48,428 nt of DNA, taken from assembly GCA_021776235.1 (NCBI GenBank), contig JAJFGG010000003.1, positions 1 to 48,428 of the forward strand. The letters are read 5' to 3'. The notes under the pieces are model-generated. The model saw nothing but the letters and a program-made list of their open reading frames with translations. It had not been told where the DNA came from and searched no databases. Source of the DNA: Alphaproteobacteria bacterium. Lineage in GTDB: Bacteria; Pseudomonadota; Alphaproteobacteria; GCA-2731375. Below are positions 41,473 through 48,428 of the stretch, piece by piece. Every line of letters begins with the position of its first letter. Position 1 is the first letter of the stretch. The position numbers and the translations under genes were made by a program.

Positions 41473-41830
41473 GGAGACCATCCTTTTTTTGATGACGGGA
41501 GCTAATTGTATGCTCAGATAGCGGCATTTTGGCAAGCCTGCCACGGGATAATAATATCACCGATAGGCCTCTGCCGATTGTACTGAAGCCTGAAGATATT
41601 TAGGCATAGTCTGGGCGTCACTCTGAATCTTTTCGTCGCCATCCGGGGCGGGAGCAGGGTCTCGGGTTGCCGGCCCATATTGACAGTGCCATCAGATTGG
41701 TCTCAACCTGCAAAGGCATCGTTCTCCGCATGGCAAAAGTTCTGTGGTAGACGTCGGGTCAAGCTGGACCTATGTATTACAAGATGCCGGATCGTTTTCC
41801 GGGGCGTTTACTGGAAGGAGTTCTGAAAGA
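41473..41830. other. Intergenic region between divergent dioxygenase and DsbA-like selenoprotein genes
   Basis: No protein-coding frame of substance is present. On the minus strand TACAAT (41510-41505) is preceded 19 bases away by TTGCCA (41535-41530), a possible promoter for the TauD-like gene. On the plus strand, GGAAGGAG (41813-41820) is a strong ribosome site for the ATG at 41831. CCGG-ATCGTTTT-CCGG (about 41788-41803) is a small hairpin just upstream of it. Confidence 0.35.
41505..41535 (-). promoter_or_regulatory. Possible promoter of the TauD-like gene
   Basis: The -10 TACAAT (five of six) lies at 41510-41505 and a -35-like TTGCCA at 41535-41530 on the minus strand. The 19-base spacing is longer than ideal, so confidence is low. 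Confidence 0.25.
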
Positions 41831-42451
41831 ATGTCTGACCCTATCGTATTGGAAATATTCACCGATTACGTTTGACCGTGGTGTTACCTCAGTACCGGGC
41901 GTATTGAAAAACTGAAGCGGAATTTCGATATCGAGGCGAAATGGGTGCATTTTCCCCTGCATCCGGAAACGCCCCAGGAAGGCCGCAGCCTGGAAGACCT
42001 GTTCGCGGGCCGGGATATGGATCTGGATGCCATGTACACCCGGATGAAGGGGTTGATGGACGACGAGGGGCTGCCCTATAGCCACCGTACCCATACCTAC
42101 AACAGCCGCCTGGCCCAGGAATTGGGCAAGTGGGCCGACACCCAACCGGGCGGCGAGGCCATTCATGATGCCTTGTACCGGGCCTATTTCGTTGACGGGG
42201 TGAACGTGGGCGATGTGGACGCCCTGCTTGAGGTGGCCCAGGCGGTGGGCCTGGACGTTGCGGCGGCGCGTGAGGTGCTGGAAAACCGCAGCTTCAAGGA
42301 CGCGGTCGATGCAGACTGGGATAAATCACGGCAATACGGCGTAACCGGCGTGCCGACCTTTGTCGCCGGCAGCCAGGGCGTGGTCGGGGCGCAACCTTAT
42401 GAAATGCTGGAACGGTTACTGCGGGAGGCCGGTGTCGAGGCGAAGTCCTAG
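41831..42451 (+). CDS. DsbA/FrnE-family oxidoreductase, probable selenoprotein with in-frame TGA (Sec15)
   Basis: Thioredoxin-fold dithiol oxidoreductase of the DsbA/FrnE family, 206 residues if the TGA at 41873-41875 is read as selenocysteine. The frame starts at ATG 41831, 10 bases after GGAAGGAG, and reads MSDPIVLEIFTDYV-Sec-PWC-YLSTGRIEKLKRNF. The family active site is D-x2-C-P-W-C-Y-x-G; the TGA replaces its first cysteine, and Cys18 is kept. After the TGA all family parts follow: HPETPQEGRSLEDLF, the helical insert with SHRTHTYNSRLAQELGKWAD, AYFVDGVNVGD and the cis-proline loop GVTGVPTFVAG. A bacterial SECIS-like hairpin lies at 41889-41907. Ordinary gene calling would start at the GTG at 41945 and lose the active site. 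No signal peptide, so probably cytoplasmic. A chance nonsense mutation is the alternative, but it would need to fall on the catalytic codon. Confidence 0.85.
41889..41907 (+). promoter_or_regulatory. Bacterial SECIS-like hairpin
   Basis: TCAGTAC (41889-41895) pairs with GTATTGA (41901-41907), seven pairs including one G-U, with the loop CGGGC. The loop starts 20 bases after the TGA at 41873-41875. Its second base is G. This fits the known bacterial pattern: a stem-loop about 16-37 bases downstream of UGA, with G among the first two loop positions, bound by SelB. It lies within the coding sequence, as bacterial SECIS elements do. Confidence 0.7.
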
Positions 42452-42463
42452 AGCAATTCCGGG

Positions 42464-43225
42464 CTAATGTACGGACCCATCTGATGCCGACGCGGCGGGC
42501 CGGGCATCCGCCGCCACCCATAGGCCGGTTTCCCTGAAATCAGGCTGGGCCAGACGGATCAGGGTTTCCGCCACATGTTCGGCCGGCGGCAGTTCGCCGG
42601 GGTCTTCGCCAGGAAAGGCGGCTGCCCGCATTGCTGTCCGCGTCGGGCCGGGATTGACCAGATTGACCCGCACATTGGTCTTCTCTGTTTCCCGGGCATA
42701 GATCTGCGCTATGGCGTCCAGGGCCGCCTTGGTCGAAGCATACAGGGCCCAATAGGGCGGCAAGGCGCGCCCGGCGCCGGAGGTAATAAAAATGGCTCGC
42801 CCGGCATCGGATTGCCGCAACAACGGATCCAGGGACCGGATCAGCCGGTAGTTGGCCGTGACGTTCAGGTCGTAGGTGCGCTGCCAAACTTCGGGCCGAA
42901 TATGGCCCACGGGCGACAAATCGCCCAACGCGGCGGCGTTGCCCACCAAAATATCCAATCGGCCCCAGCGTTCAAATATCTGCCGGCCCAGATCGTCGAT
43001 GGCGGCAAAGTCGCATAAATCCATGGGTACCAGGGTTGCCTTGCCGCCCCCTGTCTTGTCACCCTGGGCCTTGATCTCGTCATCGATTTCCTCCAGGGCG
43101 CCACTGGTCCGTGCGACCAAAATGACATGCGCGCCCTCGGCGGCATAGGCCTTGGCCACGGCCCGGCCGACCCCGCGCGAAGCGCCGGTGATCAGGGCGA
43201 GGCGGTCTTTCAGACGCTGGCTCAT
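42464..43225 (-). CDS. Short-chain dehydrogenase/reductase
   Basis: NAD(P)-dependent SDR of 253 residues, start at the ATG 43225, 10 bases after purF. The cofactor motif is ITGASRGVGRAVA (12-24), the NAA motif is GNAAALGD, the catalytic serine lies in ITSGAGRAL and the catalytic tyrosine and lysine are in LYASTKAALDA (YxxxK). The C-terminal NLVNPGPTRTAMRAAAFPGE is typical. An SDR after purF is a common arrangement in Rhodospirillales. The substrate is unknown. It is convergent with the DsbA/FrnE-like gene, with 12 bases between the two stops. Confidence 0.92.
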   Translation of the reverse strand: MSQRLKDRLALITGASRGVGRAVAKAYAAEGAHVILVARTSGALEEIDDEIKAQGDKTGGGKATLVPMDLCDFAAIDDLGRQIFERWGRLDILVGNAAALGDLSPVGHIRPEVWQRTYDLNVTANYRLIRSLDPLLRQSDAGRAIFITSGAGRALPPYWALYASTKAALDAIAQIYARETEKTNVRVNLVNPGPTRTAMRAAAFPGEDPGELPPAEHVAETLIRLAQPDFRETGLWVAADARPAASASDGSVH

Positions 43226-43235
43226 GACCAATGCA

Positions 43236-44708
43236 TCAACTGTGTTCCGCCAGCAGCGACAGCTGCGCCGGCGCCCAGCCCTGCGCCAGGTCGACCAATG
43301 GTACGGGATACTCGTTGGTAAAACAGGCATCGCAATATTGCGGCTGATCGTTATTCCGGTTGACGCCGCCCACCGCCTGGTACAGGCCATTGACGGAAAT
43401 GAAAGCTAGGCTATCAACGCCGATCTCCCGCGCCATGGCGTCCACATCCATGCTGGCGGCCAGCAGTTCCTCGCGGCTGGGCGTATCAATGCCGTAATAG
43501 CAGGGGTTGGCCGTTGGTGGCGAGGCGATGCGCATATGTACCTCGGTGGCGCCGGCTTCGCGCACCATCTGCACGATTTTTTGCGACGTGGTGCCGCGCA
43601 CGATCGAATCGTCAATCAATACCACGCGCCGGCCCTCGATCTCGGCCCGGTTGGCGTTATGCTTCAACTTGACCCCGAAGTTGCGGATATTCTGCGACGG
43701 CTCGATAAATGTGCGGCCCACATAATGGTTGCGGATGATGCCCAGCTCGAACGGGATACCGGCTTCCTCGGCGTAACCGATGGCGGCGGGCGTGCCGGAA
43801 TCGGGCACCGGTATGATCACATCCGCCGGCACGAAGCTTTCCCGCGCCAGATTGGCGCCAATAGCCTTGCGTACGGTATAGATGGAGCGTTCGTTGGCGA
43901 TGCTGTCGGGCCTGGAGAAGTAGACATATTCGAAAATACAGGCCCGTGATTTAGCGGGGGGAAAGGGCATCAAACTCTCGATCCCGTCGCGGCTGCAAAC
44001 GATAATTTCCCCTGGTGCGACCTCACGGACAAATTCGGCGCCGATAATATCCAGTGCGCAGGTTTCCGAAGTCAGGATCGGCGCCCCGTCCAGATGGCCC
44101 AAAATCAACGGCCGCACGCCCATGGGATCGCGCACACCGATCAATTGATCCTCGGTCATAGCAACCAGGCTGTAGGCCCCGACCACCGCCTTCAGGGCGT
44201 CGACCATCCGGTCCAACAGATCGTGATAGCTCGAGGTCGCGATCAGATGGATGATCACTTCCGTATCCATGGTCGATTGAAAAATACAGCCGCGCTTGAC
44301 TAATTGCCTGCGCAAGGTGCCCGCGTTGGTCAGATTGCCGTTATGCCCGATGGCAAAGCCGCCGGTCTGCAATTCGGCAAACAGGGGCTGGACATTGCGC
44401 AGGATGGTATCACCCGATGTGGCATAACGGTTGTGTCCCAGGGCGGCATCTCCGGGCAATCGGCTGATGACGGCCTCGGAGTTGAAATTGTCACCTACCT
44501 GGCCAAGGCTGCGGTGGGAATAAAACTGCGCCCCATCGTGGGTGACAATGCCGGCGGCTTCTTGCCCCCGATGCTGCAGGGCATGCAGTCCCAGCACCGT
44601 GTTGGCCGCGGCATCCGCGCTGCCGATAATGCCGAACACACCGCATTCCTCGTGAAACTTGTCACTGTCGGCGGGGGACACGGCGAAAGGGTGGGTGGTC
44701 AGTTCCAT
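43236..44708 (-). CDS. purF: Amidophosphoribosyltransferase
   Basis: First committed enzyme of purine synthesis: converts PRPP and glutamine to phosphoribosylamine. 490 residues. A short propeptide (residues 1-21, ending HEE) precedes the nucleophile Cys22 (ECGVFGI), as in the B. subtilis-type enzymes that are self-processed. The glutaminase domain has LGHNRYATSGDT and FAIGHNGNLTN. The PRPP motif is VVLIDDSIVRGTTSQK (around 360). The iron-sulfur cluster cysteines of the B. subtilis type are recognisable in SRACIFEYVYFSRPDS and YCDACFTNEYP. It is in a minus-strand operon after cvpA and before the SDR gene. Confidence 0.97.
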   Translation of the reverse strand: MELTTHPFAVSPADSDKFHEECGVFGIIGSADAAANTVLGLHALQHRGQEAAGIVTHDGAQFYSHRSLGQVGDNFNSEAVISRLPGDAALGHNRYATSGDTILRNVQPLFAELQTGGFAIGHNGNLTNAGTLRRQLVKRGCIFQSTMDTEVIIHLIATSSYHDLLDRMVDALKAVVGAYSLVAMTEDQLIGVRDPMGVRPLILGHLDGAPILTSETCALDIIGAEFVREVAPGEIIVCSRDGIESLMPFPPAKSRACIFEYVYFSRPDSIANERSIYTVRKAIGANLARESFVPADVIIPVPDSGTPAAIGYAEEAGIPFELGIIRNHYVGRTFIEPSQNIRNFGVKLKHNANRAEIEGRRVVLIDDSIVRGTTSQKIVQMVREAGATEVHMRIASPPTANPCYYGIDTPSREELLAASMDVDAMAREIGVDSLAFISVNGLYQAVGGVNRNNDQPQYCDACFTNEYPVPLVDLAQGWAPAQLSLLAEHS

Positions 44709-44757
44709 GGCGCGGCCTTTGCTGCCCTGGCGCCCGAAACATGCTCTGAGCGCTGCT

Positions 44758-45480
44758 TCAATTGTCGGTCCGGTTCTGGATGAGGCGGTTCATATCGTCG
44801 CGCGAGCCGGATGTATAACCGCTTTCGCGGCCTTTGTCAGCGCCCTCGGCGGCGCCACCGTTTGCGCCGGGCAGGGCATCCTTCAGGCGCTCCGCCGCGC
44901 GGCCGCTATTGATCGCCTTGTCGAGAGTGGTATTCAGGCTCCGGCCGCCCTGGCGGCTCAATTCGCCGACCCCTGCCAAACCTTCGCGGATATCCGCCGG
45001 CGCCAGTCCGGCCAGTAGATCGGCGCTATATTCGATGGCCGGCATGGCGCGGGCGCTGCGCAGCCAATCGGGCTGTTCATCCCTGGCCAGGAATTGCACC
45101 AGGACCAGATAGGCCAGAGCGATCACGACGACGCCGCGCGCCAGGCCGAACAGAAAGCCGAGGGAGCGGTCCAGGACGCCGATTTCACTGCGTTGCACGC
45201 GCCGGGATATGGCCGTCGACAGCAACGAGGCCAGGGTTAGGACGACGACAAAAATGCCCACCGCCGCGATGCTGTCGGCGATCAGATTCTGATCCACATA
45301 GCGCCGTACAATGGGTTGCAGCAGCGGGAACAACTCCAGCGCGGCGATGGCGGCAACGACCCAGCCGCCGATGGACAGAACTTCTTTGACGAAGCCGCGG
45401 CTAAAGGCCAATAGGCCTGAAATCAGTACGATGGCCAGGATCACCAGATCGGTTATGTTGATGGGTAATTCGCTTAACAT
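44758..45480 (-). CDS. cvpA: CvpA family membrane protein
   Basis: Inner-membrane protein of 240 residues, related to E. coli CvpA (colicin V production; envelope homeostasis). Four hydrophobic helices are visible: ITDLVILAIVLISGLLAFS, SIGGWVVAAIAALELFPLL, DSIAAVGIFVVVLTLASLL and FGLARGVVVIALAYLVLVQF. The FSRGFVKEVLSIGGW segment after the first helix is the family signature. The C-terminal third (about 150-240) is hydrophilic and low in complexity, as usual in Alphaproteobacteria. It lies 7 bases after radA and 49 bases before purF; cvpA-purF linkage is widely conserved. Confidence 0.92.
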   Translation of the reverse strand: MLSELPINITDLVILAIVLISGLLAFSRGFVKEVLSIGGWVVAAIAALELFPLLQPIVRRYVDQNLIADSIAAVGIFVVVLTLASLLSTAISRRVQRSEIGVLDRSLGFLFGLARGVVVIALAYLVLVQFLARDEQPDWLRSARAMPAIEYSADLLAGLAPADIREGLAGVGELSRQGGRSLNTTLDKAINSGRAAERLKDALPGANGGAAEGADKGRESGYTSGSRDDMNRLIQNRTDN

Positions 45481-45487
45481 GGCCGTT

Positions 45488-46882
45488 CTATACGGCGTTC
45501 ACGCCATCAGAGGCAAACAGTTCCACCAATTCGGGCAGGCGGCCTATTTCGCGGACCGTCAGAGGGCTTTTGCGGGGTTTGCGCCAGGGCGGGGTCAGGG
45601 CCTGGGAGAAACCCAGTTTAGCGGCTTCCTTCAGACGTAATTCAGCCTGTGCGACCGCCCGCACCTCGCCCGATAGACTGATCTCGCCGAACAATACGGC
45701 CTCTTGCGGCACCGGTACCTCCATGAGGGATGACACCAGGGCGGCCGCCACGGCCAGATCGGCCGCCGGCTCGGCAATACGCAGCCCACCGGCGACGTTC
45801 AGATAAATATCGTGCCCCGCCATGCCCAGGCCACAGCGGGCATCCAGCACCGCCAGGACCATGGCCAGGCGGTTGCTATCCCAGCCCACCACCGTGCGCC
45901 GCGGCGTACCCGGCGGCGAGGGGGCGACCAGGGCCTGGATTTCCACCAGGACCGGCCGGCTGCCTTCCAGGCCGGCAAATACGGCGCTGCCGCTGATGTC
46001 GCCACCGGCCCCCCGGTTGGCCAGAAACAGGGCGGAGGGGTTGGTAACTTCCATCAGGCCGGCATCGCTCATCTCGAAGACGCCGATTTCGTCTGTTGGG
46101 CCATAGCGGTTCTTCACGGCGCGAAGAATACGGAACTGGTGGCCGCGTTCGCCCTCGAAATACAGCACGCAGTCGACCATATGCTCCAAAACCCGGGGCC
46201 CGGCGATCTGTCCGTCCTTGGTCACGTGGCCGACCAGCAGCAAACAGATATCACGCCGCTTGGCGGCCCGGATCAGCTCCTGGGCCGAGGCGCGGACCTG
46301 GCTGACCGTACCGGGGGCGGCCTCCACGCTGTCCACATACATCGTCTGGATCGAATCGATGACCACCACATGGGGCGCCTCTGGGGCCTCCAGGGTGGCG
46401 ACGATATCCCGGACGGACGTGGCGGCGGCCAGATCCAGGGGCGCGTCTTCCAGGCCCAGACGCCGGGCCCGCAGGCGCACCTGCGCCGGTGCTTCCTCGC
46501 CCGAAATATAGGCGCAGGCGACACCCTGCCGGGCCAACCGCGCCACGACCTGCAACAAAAGCGTGGATTTTCCGATGCCCGGATCGCCACCGATCAGGAT
46601 GGCCGAACCCGGCACCAGGCCGCCGCCGCAGACGCGGTCGAATTCGCCCAGACCCGAGGCCGTACGCGGCCCCTCTATCTCGCCATGCTTGTCCAATTTG
46701 CGAAAGTCCAGAACGCGGCCTCTGGGCTGTCCCCGGCCCGTGCCCAGGCCGCGCGGCGGCGCCTCGCGCTGCGCTTCTTCGGCAATGGTATTCCATTCCC
46801 CGCAGGCTGCGCAGCGGCCGGACCACTTACCATGCGTCGCGCCACAGCTTTGACAAACAAATTGTTCAACTGCCCTGGCCAC
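45488..46882 (-). CDS. radA: DNA repair protein RadA
   Basis: RecA-like branch-migration ATPase, 464 residues. The N-terminal zinc finger has Cys10, Cys13, Cys24 and Cys27 (FVCQSCG...GRCAACGEW). Walker A is GGDPGIGKST (98-107). The RadA-specific loop is KNRYG (in LRAVKNRYGPTDEIG, about 257), which is the KNRFG motif with a conservative F-to-Y change. The Lon-like C-terminal domain (FLNVAGGLRI replaced by IYLNVAGGLRIAEPAADLAV) is intact and ends near EVRAVAQAELRLKEAAKLGF. It opens the radA-cvpA-purF-SDR block; mlaF ends 31 bases upstream. Confidence 0.97.
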   Translation of the reverse strand: MARAVEQFVCQSCGATHGKWSGRCAACGEWNTIAEEAQREAPPRGLGTGRGQPRGRVLDFRKLDKHGEIEGPRTASGLGEFDRVCGGGLVPGSAILIGGDPGIGKSTLLLQVVARLARQGVACAYISGEEAPAQVRLRARRLGLEDAPLDLAAATSVRDIVATLEAPEAPHVVVIDSIQTMYVDSVEAAPGTVSQVRASAQELIRAAKRRDICLLLVGHVTKDGQIAGPRVLEHMVDCVLYFEGERGHQFRILRAVKNRYGPTDEIGVFEMSDAGLMEVTNPSALFLANRGAGGDISGSAVFAGLEGSRPVLVEIQALVAPSPPGTPRRTVVGWDSNRLAMVLAVLDARCGLGMAGHDIYLNVAGGLRIAEPAADLAVAAALVSSLMEVPVPQEAVLFGEISLSGEVRAVAQAELRLKEAAKLGFSQALTPPWRKPRKSPLTVREIGRLPELVELFASDGVNAV

Positions 46883-46913
46883 CGCTTTTACCCTTTATCA
46901 ATGGCCATTGAAT

Positions 46914-47684
46914 TTAGGTTACATCCAGCGCGAAAGGACCCTCTTCGAGTCCGTGGATAAACTGATCGACAAAGGGATTATCGCATTGGTCGATGTCATC
47001 GACGGCGCCGGCCCAGATGATCTGTCCGCCGTAAAGCATGGCAACCCGGTCGGCGATGGTGCGGGCCGACGACATATCGTGGGTAATGGTTACGGTCGTG
47101 GCGCCCAGGTCGCGTACGCATTCGGTGATCAGATTATTGATCACGTCGCCCATGATCGGGTCCAGGCCGGTGGTCGGTTCGTCAAAAAAGATGATATCCG
47201 GTTCGGTGGCGATGGCCCGGGCGAGGCCGACCCGTTTGCGCATACCCCCCGAAAGAGCGGACGGATCGCTGTTCGCCATGGCTTCGTCCAGTCCGACCTT
47301 GGCCAGCTTTTCGATTGCAATCATCCGCGCCTTTTCCCGCTCCATGCCGGCCCCTTCGATCAGGCCAAAGGCGACATTCTCCCAAATCGACATTGAATCG
47401 AACAAGGCCGCCGACTGGAACAGCATGCCGAATTTGGTCAGTATCCGTTCCCGCGCCGCGCCGCGCAGGCCGACGGTCTCCTCCCCATCAATGCGGATGC
47501 TGCCCCGCTCCGGTCGCAACAAGCCCAGAATACATTTCAACAGGACCGATTTGCCCGTACCCGAACCGCCGATCACCACCACCGATTCACCTTTGGTGAG
47601 AGACAGGTTCAGTCCGTTCAGCACCACCTTTGGGCCAAACGACTTGTGCACATCAGAGAGTTCCAGGCGGGGCGTGTCGCTCAT
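46914..47684 (-). CDS. mlaF: ABC transporter ATP-binding protein, MlaF type
   Basis: Cytoplasmic ATPase of the Mla phospholipid-transport complex, 256 residues. Walker A is GGSGTGKS (39-46), the Q-loop is MLFQSAALFDSMSIWENV (typical of MlaF), the signature is ALSGGMRKRVGLARAI and Walker B is IIFFDEPTTGLDP; the H-loop is VTITHDM. The aromatic C-terminal tail after QFIHG (GLEEGPFALDVT) is the part that contacts the partner subunit. It follows mlaE with a 10-base gap. The solute-binding MlaD gene is not inside the window; it would be expected beyond mlaE or elsewhere. Confidence 0.93.
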   Translation of the reverse strand: MSDTPRLELSDVHKSFGPKVVLNGLNLSLTKGESVVVIGGSGTGKSVLLKCILGLLRPERGSIRIDGEETVGLRGAARERILTKFGMLFQSAALFDSMSIWENVAFGLIEGAGMEREKARMIAIEKLAKVGLDEAMANSDPSALSGGMRKRVGLARAIATEPDIIFFDEPTTGLDPIMGDVINNLITECVRDLGATTVTITHDMSSARTIADRVAMLYGGQIIWAGAVDDIDQCDNPFVDQFIHGLEEGPFALDVT

Positions 47685-47694
47685 GGTGAAGGCA

Positions 47695-48428
47695 TCACTG
47701 TGAAAAGAAGGCTTCGGTGACGAAATAGTTCGAAATCAGTATCAAAATCAACGAAGACACCACCGCATCCGTCGTCGCCCGCCCCACGCCCTGGGCTCCG
47801 CCCTTGGAGTTGAAGCCATGATAGCAACCCATCAGGGCGATCAGGAAACCAAACACAGCCGCTTTCACCAGACCGGACGCAACGTCCATGGTCTCGAGAA
47901 AATCGTAAGTATTCTTCAGATAGACGGCGGAGTTGAAGTCGAGGCGGTGAATGCCGACCAGATAGCCGCCCATGACACCGATAATATCGGCGATCAGCAC
48001 CAGGATCGGCGTGGTCACGGTGGCCGCGACCAGCCGCGGCACCACCAGATAGCGGAAGGGATTGGTCTGCAAGGTGATCAGGGCATCCAGTTGTTCCGTC
48101 ACCTTCATGGTGCCCAGTTCCGCCGCTATCGCGGCACCGACCCGGCCGCCCAGCATCAGGCCCGCCAGCACCGGGCCCAATTCACGGGTCAGGCCAACCA
48201 CCACGATGTTGGGCACCGCGCTTTCCGCGCCAAAACGGGCGGAACCGAGATAAATCTGCAAGGCCAGCACGGCGCCGGTGAACAGCGCCGTCATGCCAAC
48301 CACGGGCAGTGAATAATAGCCGATGGTCATCATCTGCTGCAGGCACAGGCGCCAATAGAAAGGCGGCGTCACTACGGCGGCCAGGGACTTGCCCGTGAAC
48401 TCGGACAGTCGCCCGATGGTGGCCAGGA
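47695..48428 (-). CDS. mlaE: ABC transporter permease, MlaE type (5' end cut by window edge)
   Basis: Inner-membrane subunit of the Mla lipid transporter. The C-terminal 225 residues plus an N-terminal piece (LATIGRLSEFTGKSL) are visible; the frame stays open to the window edge, so the true start lies outside. The internal GTG at 48372 is probably not the start. Family signs are PPFYWRLCLQQMMTIGYYSLP, TGAVLALQIYLGSARFGAES, LGPVLAGLMLGGRVGAAIAA (in parts), ELGTMKVTEQLDAL and the end SNYFVTEAFF. At least four membrane helices are present. Together with mlaF it maintains outer-membrane lipid asymmetry. Confidence 0.93.
   Translation of the reverse strand, partial: LATIGRLSEFTGKSLAAVVTPPFYWRLCLQQMMTIGYYSLPVVGMTALFTGAVLALQIYLGSARFGAESAVPNIVVVGLTRELGPVLAGLMLGGRVGAAIAAELGTMKVTEQLDALITLQTNPFRYLVVPRLVAATVTTPILVLIADIIGVMGGYLVGIHRLDFNSAVYLKNTYDFLETMDVASGLVKAAVFGFLIALMGCYHGFNSKGGAQGVGRATTDAVVSSLILILISNYFVTEAFFSQ

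Noticed and set aside
41945-42451. Reading the DsbA-like gene from the GTG at 41945
   Set aside because: This start removes the active site, has no ribosome site, and ignores the in-frame family sequence on the upstream side of the TGA.
45812-46960. Plus-strand frame of 382 codons opposite radA
   Set aside because: radA is complete with zinc finger, Walker A and KNRYG loop on the minus strand; the plus frame is His/Gln/Gly-rich shadow sequence.
1-48428. tRNA, rRNA, CRISPR arrays, prophage or insertion sequences
   Set aside because: No cloverleaf, rRNA-like stretch, regular direct repeats with spacers, transposase or integrase was seen anywhere in the window.

Overview
This window reads as a stretch of chromosome from a GC-rich, Gram-negative alphaproteobacterium, most likely of the Rhodospirillales type. 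The reasons are the DUF2794 protein (an alphaproteobacterial family), the order radA-cvpA-purF-SDR, the lipid A/Kdo genes msbA-waaA-lpxK, the mlaE/mlaF lipid transporter, Tat and Sec signal peptides, and frequent GTG/TTG starts with ATGA-type overlaps. No rRNA, tRNA, CRISPR, integrase or complete insertion sequence was seen.

Layout. 0-1.5 kb: one unrecognised gene and a possible small ORF, both on the minus strand. 1.7-5.5 kb: a dppBCDF-like peptide/nickel ABC importer operon with no binding protein beside it. 5.6-8.0 kb: DUF2794, a 2-hydroxyacid dehydrogenase, and a YqgE-like protein preceded by a tiny exported protein. 8.4-14.7 kb: a tight operon of class IV aminotransferase, HyuB, HyuA and a thiamine-diphosphate enzyme, probably a catabolic pathway. 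14.7-19.4 kb: a Tat-exported flavin amine oxidase, a homocysteine methyltransferase-like protein, an acyl-CoA dehydrogenase and a small unknown protein. 19.5-25.1 kb: the lipid A/Kdo operon (MsbA, DUF374 acyltransferase, WaaA, LpxK), then a 2-oxoglutarate/iron oxygenase. 25.4-29.2 kb: an AT-richer insert with an SGNH hydrolase, an SxtJ-like membrane protein, a 49-residue DUF5989-like peptide and a NodU/SxtI-type carbamoyltransferase, followed by a broken cyclase-type gene. 29.5-41.5 kb: a metallophosphoesterase and a run of catabolic genes: enoyl-CoA hydratase, GST, an amino-acid ABC importer with a peroxidase-like protein, an isopenicillin-N-synthase-like oxygenase, an M29/NicX-like metalloenzyme, two alpha/beta hydrolases, an MDR oxidoreductase and a TauD-like dioxygenase. 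41.8-48.4 kb: a DsbA/FrnE-family gene, then the housekeeping minus-strand block mlaE-mlaF-radA-cvpA-purF-SDR.

The most striking observation is the DsbA/FrnE-like gene at 41831-42451. Its reading frame is interrupted by a TGA exactly where the first cysteine of the CPWC active site belongs, giving U-P-W-C. A 7-bp stem with a CGGGC loop lies 20 bases after that TGA, which fits the bacterial SECIS pattern. This is therefore very probably a selenoprotein that ordinary gene callers would truncate. Other notable items are the carbamoylation module, a family of nested palindromic repeats (two clear copies at 8031-8131 and 40470-40573), an ABC permease that starts with a lipoprotein-type signal, and a Shine-Dalgarno site buried in a perfect hairpin ahead of the methyltransferase gene.
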